DNA from: Gammaproteobacteria bacterium 45_16_T64
GTDB lineage: Bacteria > Pseudomonadota > Gammaproteobacteria > Pseudomonadales > Ketobacteraceae
Direction of reading: 5' to 3'
DNA length: 64,000 nucleotides
NCBI GenBank assembly: GCA_002162955.1
Contig: MABD01000043.1
Coordinates: 1-64,000 of the forward strand
The translations under genes were made by a program, and so were the position numbers. Under the pieces are notes generated by a model. The model made no database searches. It saw only the letters and a list, made by a program, of their open reading frames with translations, and was not told the origin of the DNA. Below, piece after piece: positions 53,640 through 63,193 of this stretch. The stretch's first letter is position 1; every line of letters starts with the position of its first letter.

Positions 53640-56600
53640 ATGTCGGTTTTTTCGAACACAGGTTGGAAGGTAATTGTAGTTGCTATATTGCTTATGCAAT
53701 ACGCGACTCGTGTGAGTGCTGATGGAACAGTAGATGGTTTACCAATAGTAATGTGTGTGAACGCTGGTGGATCTGCATATTTGGATGGTAATTCAGTCCA
53801 ATTTGCAGCAGACGACTACTTCACTGGTGGTAATACTGCTTCTGCAGGTTACGATATTGAATCAACCACGGATGATTATCTTTATCAGACTGATCGCTGG
53901 GGGAATTTTTCCTACTCTTTTCCAGTGCCTTCTAGTGGCGACTATTCTATCCAGCTTTACTTTGCTGAAGTCTACTACGGGGCAACCGTAGCGGGTGGCG
54001 CGGGTTCTCGGGTATTCGATATATCAGTTGAAGGTCAGCTTAAAGAAGATAACTACGATATTAGTGTAGAAGTACCAGCGCTTACGCCGATAAAGAAGGT
54101 ATATACAACTAATGTATCCGATGGTCAGCTAAACCTCGATTTTGGGGTTGTTGCGGACTTCCCTAAGCTGTCTGCTGCATGTGTTTATAGTGGTATCAAT
54201 GCTTTAGACTCGGACAGTGATGGCACGCCTGATAGCCAAGATGCATTCCCTAATGACCCTACAGAAACACTCGATACGGATGGTGATGGAGTCGGTGATA
54301 ATGGTGATGCGTTCCCTAACGATCCCACTGAGTCTTCTGATATTGATAGTGATGGATTAGGAGATAATACCGACCCCGATCGTGATAATGATAACGTTAA
54401 TAATGACCTTGATGCGTTTCCTAATGATCCTACAGAGACAACCGATACAGATAGCGATGGTGTAGGCGATAATAGCGATCCGAATCCGTTGCTCCCTGAC
54501 TCCACATTAATTTCTTGTATTAACGCGGGTGGTGAAGAGTTTACACATTCGGATGGTCGCGTGTTCGGTGCAGACCAGCAATATAGTGGCGGTAACGCTG
54601 GCGTAACTAGTCATCAAATCGATGGTACTGAAGAAGATATACTGTTTGCGACAGAGCGTTGGAGAGACTTCTCTTACGCAATTCCTGCTGGAGCGACTGG
54701 TAAATATACAGTAGAGCTGTTTTTTGCAGAGATTTACTACAATGCAACGATTCAGTCGGGAGGCCCCGGATCTCGCGTTTTCGATATTCTCGTTGAGGGA
54801 GGAGTGGTCAGTGATAATTTCGATATCCTGTCTGAGGTTGCATCAAAGACTCCGCTAGAAAAACTGTATCCGGTTGATATCACTGATGGTGTTGCAGACA
54901 TATCTTTTGGGGTGGAGACGGATTGGCCAAAGTTATCTGGCGTTTGTCTTTATTCCGGTCTTAAAGTTTCTGATACTGATGGAGACGGCACGCCGGACAG
55001 TCAAGATGCATTCCCTACTGACCCTGCGGAGTCCGCAGACACTGATAACGATGGCGTTGGTGATAACGCTGATGCATTTCCTAATGATCCAGCTGAGACA
55101 GTAGATAGTGATGGTGATGGTGTTGGTGATAATGCCGATGTGTTCCCTAATGACGCTGCGGAATCTGCAGATACTGATAGCGATGGTGTTGGTGACAATG
55201 CTGATGCCTTCCCAAATGATCCTACTGAAATTACGGACTTAGATAATGACGGCATTGGTGATAACGCTGACCTTGACCGAGATAATGATACCGTTAATAA
55301 CGACCTAGACGCGTTCCCCAATGACCCTTCAGAGACAACGGACACCGATAATGACGGTGTAGGCGATAACAGTGATCCGAACCCGTTGCTTCCTGACTCT
55401 ACGTTAATTTCTTGTATTAATGCGGGTGGTAACGAATACATACATTCCGATGGACGTATTTTTAGCGCTGATCAATTGTTTACTGGTGGCAGTGCCGGTG
55501 TTACCAGTCATCAAATTGATGGAACCGAAAATGATGAGTTGTTTGCTAGTGAGCGTTGGAAGGACTTTTCTTATTCTATTCCGGCGGGAGCGGCTGGAAA
55601 GTACACTGTAGAATTACTATTTGCTGAGGTTTATTATCAGGCGACAACCGATTTGGGCGGCCCTGGTTCTCGTGTATTTGATATTCTTATTGAGGGTAAT
55701 GTAGTTGCTGATAATTTTGATATCCTAGCGGAAGTAGCGTCAAAGACGGCATTAGAAAAGCTCTATCCTTTAGATGTTGCTGATGGTGTTGTGGATATTG
55801 CCTTTGGGGTTGAAGCTGATTGGCCAAAATTATCTGCAGTTTGTCTCTACTCGGGTCTTAAAGTGCCTGATGCAGATAATGATGGTGTCCCAGATTCAAC
55901 TGATGCGTTCCCAAATGATCCAGCGGAGTCTGTGGATAGTGATAATGATGGCGTAGGTGATAATGCCGATGTGTTTCCTAATGACCCCGCGGAAACAAAA
56001 GATCTCGATAGTGATGGCACGGGTGATAACGCAGATTTAGACGTTGATGGCGATGGAGTTAATAATGATATTGATGCTATGCCTTTCGATGCTACTGAGT
56101 CAGCAGATACCGACGGTGACGGCTGGGGAGATAACTCAGATATCGATCCAAACTATCCGAATTACGAGCTTGTTTCTTGTGTGAATGCAGGTGGCTCAGC
56201 ATATTCAGCAAGTGGTGGTATTGCGTATGCTGCCGATGTTAATTTTAGCGGCGGTAACACTGCGACTGAGGCATTCGACATTAGTAACACGTTGGATGAC
56301 GTTTTGTATCAATCTGAGCGTTGGGGTGACTTCTCCTACAGTATTCCTGTAACAGATGTCCATACATACACTCTGGAGCTTCAATTCGCAGAGATATTCC
56401 ACGGCACCTCAAGTGCCTCAGGCGGCCCAGGCTCACGAGTATTTGATGTCGTAGTGGAAGGCCAGACTGTGCGAAGCGCTTTTGATATTCTTCAAAACAA
56501 TGCTGCGCAAGAAGCGGTCGTTGAGCAGGTGGTGCTAGATATCACGGATGGCGACATTGATGTGTCATTTAACATGGCGATTGATTGGCCCAAACTGTCC

Positions 56601-59600
56601 GCTTATTGTGTTTATAAGGGGTTAAAGCTCCCAGATCAGGATAATGACGGCACTCCTGACTCGTTTGACGCATTTCCTAATGATCCGACAGAGCAACAGG
56701 ATAGTGATAGTGATGGTGTTGGCGATAACGCAGATGCGTTCCCCAATGATCCTACTGAAAGTGCTGACCTAGATAATGACGGAACCGGTGACAACACTGA
56801 CACTGATAGGGATGGGGATGGTGTTGATAATGATGTCGACTTGTTCCCTTATGATCCTACTGAATCAGCAGATACAGATGGCGACGGTTTTGGGGACAAT
56901 AGCGATCCTCAGCCAACGGTACCTAATTTTGACCTAGTATCTTGCGTAAACGTAGGTGGGGCTGAATACACAGCGAGTAATGGTGCGGTATATTTAGCGG
57001 ACCAGTTCTTTGCAGGCGGTACCGCGGGAACCACGACGTTAGACATTACTGGCACTGTTGACGGCGCTATTTATCAATCTGAGCGCTGGGGAGAGTTTAG
57101 TTACGCTATTCCAGTCGCAGGTAACGACAACAAACCTTATACGGTTGAACTTAAATTTGCGGAGACTTATTATCAGGCGACTGTTGGCACTGGCGGTGTC
57201 GGGTCACGTATATTTGATGTGTCGCTTGAGGGGCAGTTGGTCGCCAATAACCTTGACATATACAGCAAAGTAGGTTCAAGCGCGGCGTACAATAAGACGT
57301 ACTTCACTAACACAAGTGATGGTGCAATTGATATTGTTCTTCAGAAAGAACAGGATTGGGCCACGTTGTCAGGTGTGTGTGTATACCTAGGTATAAAGCC
57401 GATTGATACTGATGATGATGGTGTTTCCGATAATCTAGATGCATTCCCAGAAGACCCCAATGAGTCTGCAGACTCAGATTTGGATGGCGTGGGTGATAAC
57501 GCCGATTTATTCCCGAATGATCCTAGTGAAACAACAGATCTAGATGGCGACGGAATTGGTGATAATTCTGACGATGACAGAGATGGTGATAGCTATCTAA
57601 ATGACGGCGACGCTTTCCCGAATGATCCTACCGAATGGGTAGACACTGATGGGGACTCAATTGGTGATAATTCTGATCCTGATCCTTTAGTGGCTGCACC
57701 TATTGTCTTGACGTGTATTAATGTGGGTGGCCCAGAATTTGTGTCGGGCTCCGGTCGTGTATATATTGGCGATCAGTATGGTATTGGTGGAACTACCAGT
57801 ACTAATACGTTGAATATTACAGATTCTGCAGATCCCGCGATCCATACGAGTCAGCGCTGGGGGGATTTTGTATATAACATTCCTGTTCAAAATAATGGAA
57901 TTTATACCATTGATCTTTATTTTGCTGAACCTTATTGGGGAGTAGAAACTGCAGGTGGGGCTGGGTCTAGGTTGTTTAATGTTCGCCTTGAGGACCGCCT
58001 GATTTTGGCTAATTATGATCAATCAGCGTTGTCTATTGGTGGAGAGGCTCACGAAACGTATGTGGTATCGGTTGTCGATGGCTTAATAAATCTCGAGTTC
58101 GATGGCATTAGGGATAATCCAAACCTATCTGCGGTTTGTGTTTCGGTAGGAAGTGGTGGTACTGACACTGATGGCGATGGGCTGCCAGATGATTATGATC
58201 AAATGCCGTTTGATGCATCTGAGCTAAACGATAGCGATTATGATGGCATTGGTGATAACGCAGACCCATTCCCTAATAATGCTGAGGAAACTCAGGATAG
58301 TGATGGCGATGGAGTTGGTGACAATGGTGATGTATTCCCACTTGATCCGGCTGAAACATCGGATCTAGATAATGATGGAATAGGAGATAACGCCGATACA
58401 GATCGTGATGGTGATGGCGTCCCAAATGGAGCTGATGCTTTCCCTGATGATTCGAGAGTGCACACAGATACTGATTCAGATGGAACAGGCGATGCGCGAG
58501 ATGCGGAGCCAAATAATCCGTTAGTATCACTTTATTCTGAGCAATTTTCTGTGAAGTTTGTGCAATCTGGAGCGCAAGTTAATAGCTTGGTTGCTGCTGA
58601 GCAGGTTATCGCTGACGCAGCTAATTTGGTGTCTCAAGATGTGCAGTCGGATGTCATAAATTATAAGGATGGTGGCTCATTAGAAGGCAAATACCCTGGT
58701 AGCGTTGAGTTTCCACTTCTATCTCCTGTGGTAATTGAAATTACTCGACAGTTTTATGTGTCAGAGTCAGATACGTATTCTTTCTTGCTACGTTCAGATG
58801 GTGGTATTAGTCTGACCGTTAATGGCCAAACTATAATACAAAAGACGGTTGCCCAAACCCAAGACGACTTGTACGGCATCATCAGTTTGACCCCAGGGTT
58901 GCACGATCTCAGGGTGGTGTATTATGAGACTGCGGCAGACTCAACGATTGAATTGATGGCTGCAAGAGGTGATGCGACAGCGTTATATTCTCATCCTAAT
59001 CATTTTGAATTGTTAACGGATAGAGTTGAGGTCGAGCTTCAGCCTTGGCCTACATTGCCTGCCCATATTGGTGGGGCGTGGGGTAATCCTATTCAATGGC
59101 CAGAGATTCCAGCGTCAGCTATTCAAATGCCGGACGGAAAGCTCCTTACCATGAGCGGGGGGGAAGACGACTGGTACATTGGGGATGGGACCATTGCTAG
59201 CGTATATGATCCAGCAACAGGAACCTTCGTTTCTCGTAACCACCTTGACCATAATATGTTCTGCTCCGGTATTTCTCAGCTAGAAAATGGCAATTTATTT
59301 ATGACAGGTGGTAATAATATTGTCGCTCAATCATCTGAGTTCGATATTAACAGCTTGGAGTGGATCACCCGCCCTGAGATGTTTTTCCCGCGTTGGTATC
59401 CTACGCAAATGACTATGCCAGATAACCGAGTGTTTACTACCTTCGCAAATGGCTCTGGAAATACATCTGAGGTGTACTCACCTGTAACAGACGAGTGGGT
59501 GCATACAACGGGTGCCAATATGCAAGGGATGCTAAATGATCATTCGATTATCAACACTTACCCACTGGGTAATGGCAGCACCGATATGCAATGGTATGGA

Positions 59601-62600
59601 TTTATGCACGTTGCACCTAACGGAAAAGTGTTCCAATCTGGACCTACGCAAACGATGCACTGGTTTACAGCTGACGGCCTTGGTACGACTGAAGTGCTGG
59701 GGCCTCGTCTGGGCGGTGATCAAGCGAGAATGTTTGGCTCTGCGGTAATGTACGATATAGGTAAGATTCTTGTGACAGGGGGTAATGATCACACCCTGGT
59801 CATTCCGTCGTCTGATACATCCATCACTGTTGAGTTAAATGGTGCAGTGCCTGTGGTTAAGGAAGGTAAGTCGATGCACTATCGTCGAACCTTCCAGAAT
59901 TCGGTTGTTCTACCTGATGGCAAGGTAATGGTTATCGGTGGTTCAACTGATGGTATATTGTTCAGCGATGACGGTACCGTAATGCAACCGGAAATGTGGG
60001 ATCCCGCGACAGGTGATTGGTCACTAATGAGTAGCCATTCGATACCACGTAATTACCATTCAACCGCGATTCTCATGAAGGATGCGACTGTGTTTTCTGG
60101 TGGTGGTGGTGCCTGTAATGGATGTGATGCTGATCACTCCGACGCACAATTCTATACGCCAGCATATTTGTTTAATATGGATGGAAGCTTAGCTCAAAGA
60201 CCGGTGATTTCATCTGGGCCGGCTTTGGCACAGGCAGGTGATGTATTAACTTTTGCTGCATCTGCTGGGGTATCAAAATTCAACATGATTCGATTGCAGG
60301 GAACTACGCACTCAATCAATACGGATCAACGCTTCGTACCTGTTGCATTTGAGGAGGTAGCTGGGGATTATCAGTTAACAATAAATTCAAATACGAACGT
60401 CATGATTCCAGGTTACTATTGGGTGTTTGCGCTGGACGCAAACGGTGTGCCTTCAGTTGGTCATACATTGCAAATTGTCCGTGACCCTTCTGGTATCGAT
60501 ACGGACGGTGATGGGATCCCAGATAACGAAGACCTATTCCCATTAGATCCTGCTGAAGGTACAGATCAGGATGGTGACGGCGTTGGCGATAACGGTGATG
60601 CTTTCCCTACTGATCCAAATGAGACTCAGGATTCTGATTTGGATGGCGTGGGCGATAATGCCGATGTGTTCCCTAATGACTCTGCGGAAACTGTTGATAG
60701 TGATGGTGATGGCTTTGGGGATAACCGCGATGTTTATCCAAATGATTCCACCCGCTTTACTAATGCAGCAACCGTTGTGCGTCATTCCATGCCAATCATC
60801 GTTGTCGAGGGTGGTGTAGAGGACTCAGTCTGGAACGTTAACCCTGACAATAATACAGTGGCTCGTTCGAATGCAGGCCTTACTACGGTGGCTGAGATTG
60901 CAGTAGGTAATCACCCCGCGACTTTAGTTATGTCTCCCGCTTCTTCTGAGGTGTTTGTTACTAATAAAGCAGATGCCACGATATCTGTTATCGATATGAC
61001 CTCGAATACAGTGACCAGAATGATTGCATTGCCAACGGCATCAAAGCCTCATGGTATTGTTGTTTCCTCTAATGGGTTGGTGTTGTACGTAGCTCTAGAG
61101 GCTGTAGGGCAGGTCGTGAGAATAGAAGCAACAACGGGTGTTGTTACTCATTCCGTTAGCCTAGGTGGAAATCTGCGTCATTTGGCGCTAACCGATGATG
61201 ACTCTACTGTTTATGTGACTAACTTCGTTACTCCTATGCTCAATGGTGAATCAACAGCAAATATTGATGTGGCTTCGGGTGGTGGTGAATTATACGCACT
61301 TAATGCTGCTACGTTGGCTATGGATAACAAGATTGAGCTGGGGTACTCCAACAGAGGCGTGACAGACGTTGCAGGGCCTGGTTTACCTAACTATCTTAAT
61401 GCACCTGTGCTAACCCCAAATGGTCAGACTGCCTATGTGCCGTCCAAACAGGATAATATCTTGGCGGGGGGATTGCGTGGTGGTACTGGCATGAACTTCG
61501 ATCAGACAGTGCGCGCAGTAACATCGATAGTGAATCTTCAGGCAAATACAGAGAATCCTGGAGCCAGAATTCATCACGACAACTCGAGTCTAGCTTCTGG
61601 CGCGGTATTTAGTGGTAATGGTCGGTACTTGTTTGTTGCCCTTGAGACTAGCCGTGAAGTGGCTGCATATGACATTCAAAGTGGCTTTGAGCTAACTCGA
61701 ATTGATGTAGGTATGGCCCCGCAGGGTGTTGCAACATCAACTGACGGAACGAGGCTTTATGTATACAACTTTATGGACAGAAGTGTACAGCAATTCGATT
61801 TAAGCCAATTGTTGTATGCGGCTTCTACTTCGGTGCCATTGCTATCTAGTGCATCGGTTGTCTCTTCAGAGCTTCTCAGTGCTGAGGTTAAGCTAGGCAA
61901 GCAGTTATTCTATGATGCTGCTGATGATCGCTTGGCTCTAGATAATTATATGAGTTGCGCGTCTTGCCACAATGAAGGCGGTGCTGATGGTCGAGTGTGG
62001 GATCTTACTGGTATGGGTGAGGGGTTGCGAAATACGATCAGTCTAGTCGGTAAAGGTCAAAATAACGGCATACTGCACTGGTCAGGCAACTTCGATGAAG
62101 TTCAAGATTTCGAGAACCAAATACGAAGCTTGGCGGGTGGAACAGGGTTGATGACCGATGTTGATTTTGCTGCAGCGGAGTCAACGCTAGGAACACCTAA
62201 AGCGGGTTTAAGTACAGACCTTGATGCAATGGCTGCATATTTAGCATCGCTAAGCACCATTGAAGCATCACCTGAGCGAAATGGCGCTTTGTCTACTCTG
62301 GCGACAGAGGGGCAGGCATTGTTCACAGCTGAAGGTTGTTCTACCTGTCATGCTGGTACGAGCTTGACGGATTCAGCGCTGGGTGCGAGGCATGATGTTG
62401 GCACTATTACTGCGGCATCTGGAAGCCGTCTTGCAGGAACGCTTGATGGGTTTGATACTCCTTCTCTGTATATGTTATGGGCTACGGCGCCATACCTACA
62501 CGACGCGTCTGCGAGCACCGTATCTGATGCGATTAATGCACATACAACGTTCACTTTGGATGCTTCGAAGGTTACTGCGCTGGAGCAGTTCTTGAAGGAG

Positions 62601-62621
62601 CTGCAACCCGGGGACTTGTAA
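53640..62621 (+). CDS. Giant exported malectin/TSP3/PA14/copper radical oxidase/di-heme peroxidase protein
   Basis: 2993 residues with a signal peptide (~1-27). Six malectin-like (CBM57-type) domains lie near 35-190, 289-443, 588-742, 842-997, 1097-1252 and 1355-1503. TSP3-type repeats (DSDGDGVGDNADAFPNDP pattern, Ca-binding) separate them. A PA14 domain (~1631-1784) follows, then a galactose-oxidase Kelch propeller plus DUF1929 (~1801-2283) with C1875 (NMFCSG), Y1920 (RWYPT), Y2139-H2140 (RNYHS) and H2224 (TTHSINTDQR). These match the Cys-Tyr cofactor and all copper ligands of galactose oxidase. More TSP3 repeats, a YVTN beta-propeller (~2378-2732) and a CCP/MauG-type cytochrome domain with CxxCH hemes at 2773-2777 and 2900-2904 complete it. 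There is no PEP-CTERM or other sorting tail. It probably binds glycans and oxidises sugar alcohols to aldehydes, with H2O2 formed and removed in cis (inference). Related: Streptomyces GlxA, a copper radical oxidase for glycan deposition. Confidence 0.9.
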   Translation: MSVFSNTGWKVIVVAILLMQYATRVSADGTVDGLPIVMCVNAGGSAYLDGNSVQFAADDYFTGGNTASAGYDIESTTDDYLYQTDRWGNFSYSFPVPSSGDYSIQLYFAEVYYGATVAGGAGSRVFDISVEGQLKEDNYDISVEVPALTPIKKVYTTNVSDGQLNLDFGVVADFPKLSAACVYSGINALDSDSDGTPDSQDAFPNDPTETLDTDGDGVGDNGDAFPNDPTESSDIDSDGLGDNTDPDRDNDNVNNDLDAFPNDPTETTDTDSDGVGDNSDPNPLLPDSTLISCINAGGEEFTHSDGRVFGADQQYSGGNAGVTSHQIDGTEEDILFATERWRDFSYAIPAGATGKYTVELFFAEIYYNATIQSGGPGSRVFDILVEGGVVSDNFDILSEVASKTPLEKLYPVDITDGVADISFGVETDWPKLSGVCLYSGLKVSDTDGDGTPDSQDAFPTDPAESADTDNDGVGDNADAFPNDPAETVDSDGDGVGDNADVFPNDAAESADTDSDGVGDNADAFPNDPTEITDLDNDGIGDNADLDRDNDTVNNDLDAFPNDPSETTDTDNDGVGDNSDPNPLLPDSTLISCINAGGNEYIHSDGRIFSADQLFTGGSAGVTSHQIDGTENDELFASERWKDFSYSIPAGAAGKYTVELLFAEVYYQATTDLGGPGSRVFDILIEGNVVADNFDILAEVASKTALEKLYPLDVADGVVDIAFGVEADWPKLSAVCLYSGLKVPDADNDGVPDSTDAFPNDPAESVDSDNDGVGDNADVFPNDPAETKDLDSDGTGDNADLDVDGDGVNNDIDAMPFDATESADTDGDGWGDNSDIDPNYPNYELVSCVNAGGSAYSASGGIAYAADVNFSGGNTATEAFDISNTLDDVLYQSERWGDFSYSIPVTDVHTYTLELQFAEIFHGTSSASGGPGSRVFDVVVEGQTVRSAFDILQNNAAQEAVVEQVVLDITDGDIDVSFNMAIDWPKLSAYCVYKGLKLPDQDNDGTPDSFDAFPNDPTEQQDSDSDGVGDNADAFPNDPTESADLDNDGTGDNTDTDRDGDGVDNDVDLFPYDPTESADTDGDGFGDNSDPQPTVPNFDLVSCVNVGGAEYTASNGAVYLADQFFAGGTAGTTTLDITGTVDGAIYQSERWGEFSYAIPVAGNDNKPYTVELKFAETYYQATVGTGGVGSRIFDVSLEGQLVANNLDIYSKVGSSAAYNKTYFTNTSDGAIDIVLQKEQDWATLSGVCVYLGIKPIDTDDDGVSDNLDAFPEDPNESADSDLDGVGDNADLFPNDPSETTDLDGDGIGDNSDDDRDGDSYLNDGDAFPNDPTEWVDTDGDSIGDNSDPDPLVAAPIVLTCINVGGPEFVSGSGRVYIGDQYGIGGTTSTNTLNITDSADPAIHTSQRWGDFVYNIPVQNNGIYTIDLYFAEPYWGVETAGGAGSRLFNVRLEDRLILANYDQSALSIGGEAHETYVVSVVDGLINLEFDGIRDNPNLSAVCVSVGSGGTDTDGDGLPDDYDQMPFDASELNDSDYDGIGDNADPFPNNAEETQDSDGDGVGDNGDVFPLDPAETSDLDNDGIGDNADTDRDGDGVPNGADAFPDDSRVHTDTDSDGTGDARDAEPNNPLVSLYSEQFSVKFVQSGAQVNSLVAAEQVIADAANLVSQDVQSDVINYKDGGSLEGKYPGSVEFPLLSPVVIEITRQFYVSESDTYSFLLRSDGGISLTVNGQTIIQKTVAQTQDDLYGIISLTPGLHDLRVVYYETAADSTIELMAARGDATALYSHPNHFELLTDRVEVELQPWPTLPAHIGGAWGNPIQWPEIPASAIQMPDGKLLTMSGGEDDWYIGDGTIASVYDPATGTFVSRNHLDHNMFCSGISQLENGNLFMTGGNNIVAQSSEFDINSLEWITRPEMFFPRWYPTQMTMPDNRVFTTFANGSGNTSEVYSPVTDEWVHTTGANMQGMLNDHSIINTYPLGNGSTDMQWYGFMHVAPNGKVFQSGPTQTMHWFTADGLGTTEVLGPRLGGDQARMFGSAVMYDIGKILVTGGNDHTLVIPSSDTSITVELNGAVPVVKEGKSMHYRRTFQNSVVLPDGKVMVIGGSTDGILFSDDGTVMQPEMWDPATGDWSLMSSHSIPRNYHSTAILMKDATVFSGGGGACNGCDADHSDAQFYTPAYLFNMDGSLAQRPVISSGPALAQAGDVLTFAASAGVSKFNMIRLQGTTHSINTDQRFVPVAFEEVAGDYQLTINSNTNVMIPGYYWVFALDANGVPSVGHTLQIVRDPSGIDTDGDGIPDNEDLFPLDPAEGTDQDGDGVGDNGDAFPTDPNETQDSDLDGVGDNADVFPNDSAETVDSDGDGFGDNRDVYPNDSTRFTNAATVVRHSMPIIVVEGGVEDSVWNVNPDNNTVARSNAGLTTVAEIAVGNHPATLVMSPASSEVFVTNKADATISVIDMTSNTVTRMIALPTASKPHGIVVSSNGLVLYVALEAVGQVVRIEATTGVVTHSVSLGGNLRHLALTDDDSTVYVTNFVTPMLNGESTANIDVASGGGELYALNAATLAMDNKIELGYSNRGVTDVAGPGLPNYLNAPVLTPNGQTAYVPSKQDNILAGGLRGGTGMNFDQTVRAVTSIVNLQANTENPGARIHHDNSSLASGAVFSGNGRYLFVALETSREVAAYDIQSGFELTRIDVGMAPQGVATSTDGTRLYVYNFMDRSVQQFDLSQLLYAASTSVPLLSSASVVSSELLSAEVKLGKQLFYDAADDRLALDNYMSCASCHNEGGADGRVWDLTGMGEGLRNTISLVGKGQNNGILHWSGNFDEVQDFENQIRSLAGGTGLMTDVDFAAAESTLGTPKAGLSTDLDAMAAYLASLSTIEASPERNGALSTLATEGQALFTAEGCSTCHAGTSLTDSALGARHDVGTITAASGSRLAGTLDGFDTPSLYMLWATAPYLHDASASTVSDAINAHTTFTLDASKVTALEQFLKELQPGDL
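54378..54968 (+). repeat. Duplicated TSP3-malectin unit, copy A
   Basis: A 591-base unit (residues ~247-443) that encodes the end of a TSP3 run, the linker NPLLPDSTLISCINAGG and malectin domain 2. Copy B at 55275-55865 has exactly the same length and aligns without gaps. The two differ mainly by point substitutions (for example INAGGEEF versus INAGGNEY), so this is a fairly recent in-frame duplication inside the giant gene. Confidence 0.85.
54969..55274 (+). repeat. TSP3 calcium-binding repeat array in coding DNA
   Basis: The most regular of the seven TSP3 arrays in the giant gene. In-frame repeats of the form T/SDxDGVGDNADAFPNDPxE follow each other, with Asp at the calcium-coordinating positions. 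Comparable arrays lie near 54196-54377, 55866-56162, 56631-56927, 57399-57701, 58150-58529 and 60499-60762. Tandem coding repeats of this kind are prone to copy-number change. Confidence 0.8.
55275..55865 (+). repeat. Duplicated TSP3-malectin unit, copy B
   Basis: Second copy of the 591-base unit (residues ~546-742), covering malectin domain 3. It begins 897 bases after copy A. The intervening TSP3 block between the units has expanded by extra DxDxDGxGDNADAFPNDP repeats. Confidence 0.85.
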
Positions 62622-62658
62622 ACCTTTTGGCGGCGGCACTCGCCGCATAAAAAAATAG

Positions 62659-62697
62659 AAAAGGCTAATATGTGTATGTACACTATTAGCCTTTTTT
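62659..62697 (+). terminator. Rho-independent terminator after the giant gene
   Basis: Arms AAAAGGCTAATA (62659-62670) and TATTAGCCTTTT (62684-62695) form a 12-bp stem whose loop can pair further (GTGTA/TACAC), followed by T residues. It lies 37 bases after the stop, so the downstream genes probably have their own promoter or rely on read-through. Confidence 0.88.
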
Positions 62698-62729
62698 GTT
62701 CCTGCGTAGGTTTTGTTAAGGGGGTTCCA

Positions 62730-63182
62730 ATGATCGTATTACCTATGCCTCTCGTCGTTATGAGGCCATATTTGACTGTTGTAATGGTGTTCGTGTGCTG
62801 GCTTCAAGGGGCGGGGGTGGTGAGTGCAGCAGGGGATTTAGGAGTCAGTTGGTCAGGAATGTCGAAGAGCGGAAAATATTTAGCGGTTTTACATTCTGAT
62901 TCCAATCCGGTAGCTATTGGGTCATTTTTGAGGTGGAAGGTATCAATCGAAGACACCCAAGGGAACAAAGTGAATGGCTTGTCTATCCGTGTTGTTGGTG
63001 GAATGCCTGGGCATAGACACGGAATGCCTTCATCGCCGAAAGTAACGCCTGGTGAGGGCACTGGTGAGTATTTGATCAAAGGGCTTAAATTCAGTATGGC
63101 GGGGGAGTGGGTTGTGGTTGTTCATTTTGAAAGTACTGAAATTAAAGATCAGGTTACGTTACCTATTATCTTAGAATACTAA
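62730..63182 (+). CDS. Small exported YtkA/FixH-like protein with His-Met motif
   Basis: A ~150-residue protein with an N-terminal hydrophobic signal (PYLTVVMVFVCWLQGAGVVSA) and a compact beta-sandwich domain (LRWKVSIEDTQGNKVNGLSI, TGEYLIKGLKFSMAGEWVVV) typical of YtkA-like domains. M92-P-G-H95-R-H97-G-M99-P is a plausible copper-binding loop. ATG 62730 is chosen because AAGGGGG lies upstream; the longer frame beginning at 62670 would start inside the terminator stem. It sits 11 bases before a cytochrome c peroxidase-type gene and after a copper radical oxidase gene, so a copper delivery or electron-transfer helper role is plausible (inference). Confidence 0.72.
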   Translation: MIVLPMPLVVMRPYLTVVMVFVCWLQGAGVVSAAGDLGVSWSGMSKSGKYLAVLHSDSNPVAIGSFLRWKVSIEDTQGNKVNGLSIRVVGGMPGHRHGMPSSPKVTPGEGTGEYLIKGLKFSMAGEWVVVVHFESTEIKDQVTLPIILEY

Positions 63183-63193
63183 AGGAATAGAGT

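Noticed and set aside
54969-55274. CRISPR-like regular repeats
   Set aside because: The repeats are in frame, degenerate at third positions and encode calcium-binding TSP3 motifs; no constant-length unique spacers.
54185-55441. Long minus-strand frames rich in Ser/Leu/Gly opposite the TSP3 arrays
   Set aside because: They are shadows of the repeated DxDGxGDNxD codons on the plus strand, with repetitive sequence and no start signals.
62580-62621. PEP-CTERM or other sorting tail on the giant protein
   Set aside because: The C terminus is the end of the cytochrome domain (FLKELQPGDL) with no hydrophobic helix or basic end.
62670-62729. Longer start for the YtkA-like gene
   Set aside because: The first codons would lie inside the stem of a strong terminator, and ATG 62730 has AAGGGGG in front of it.
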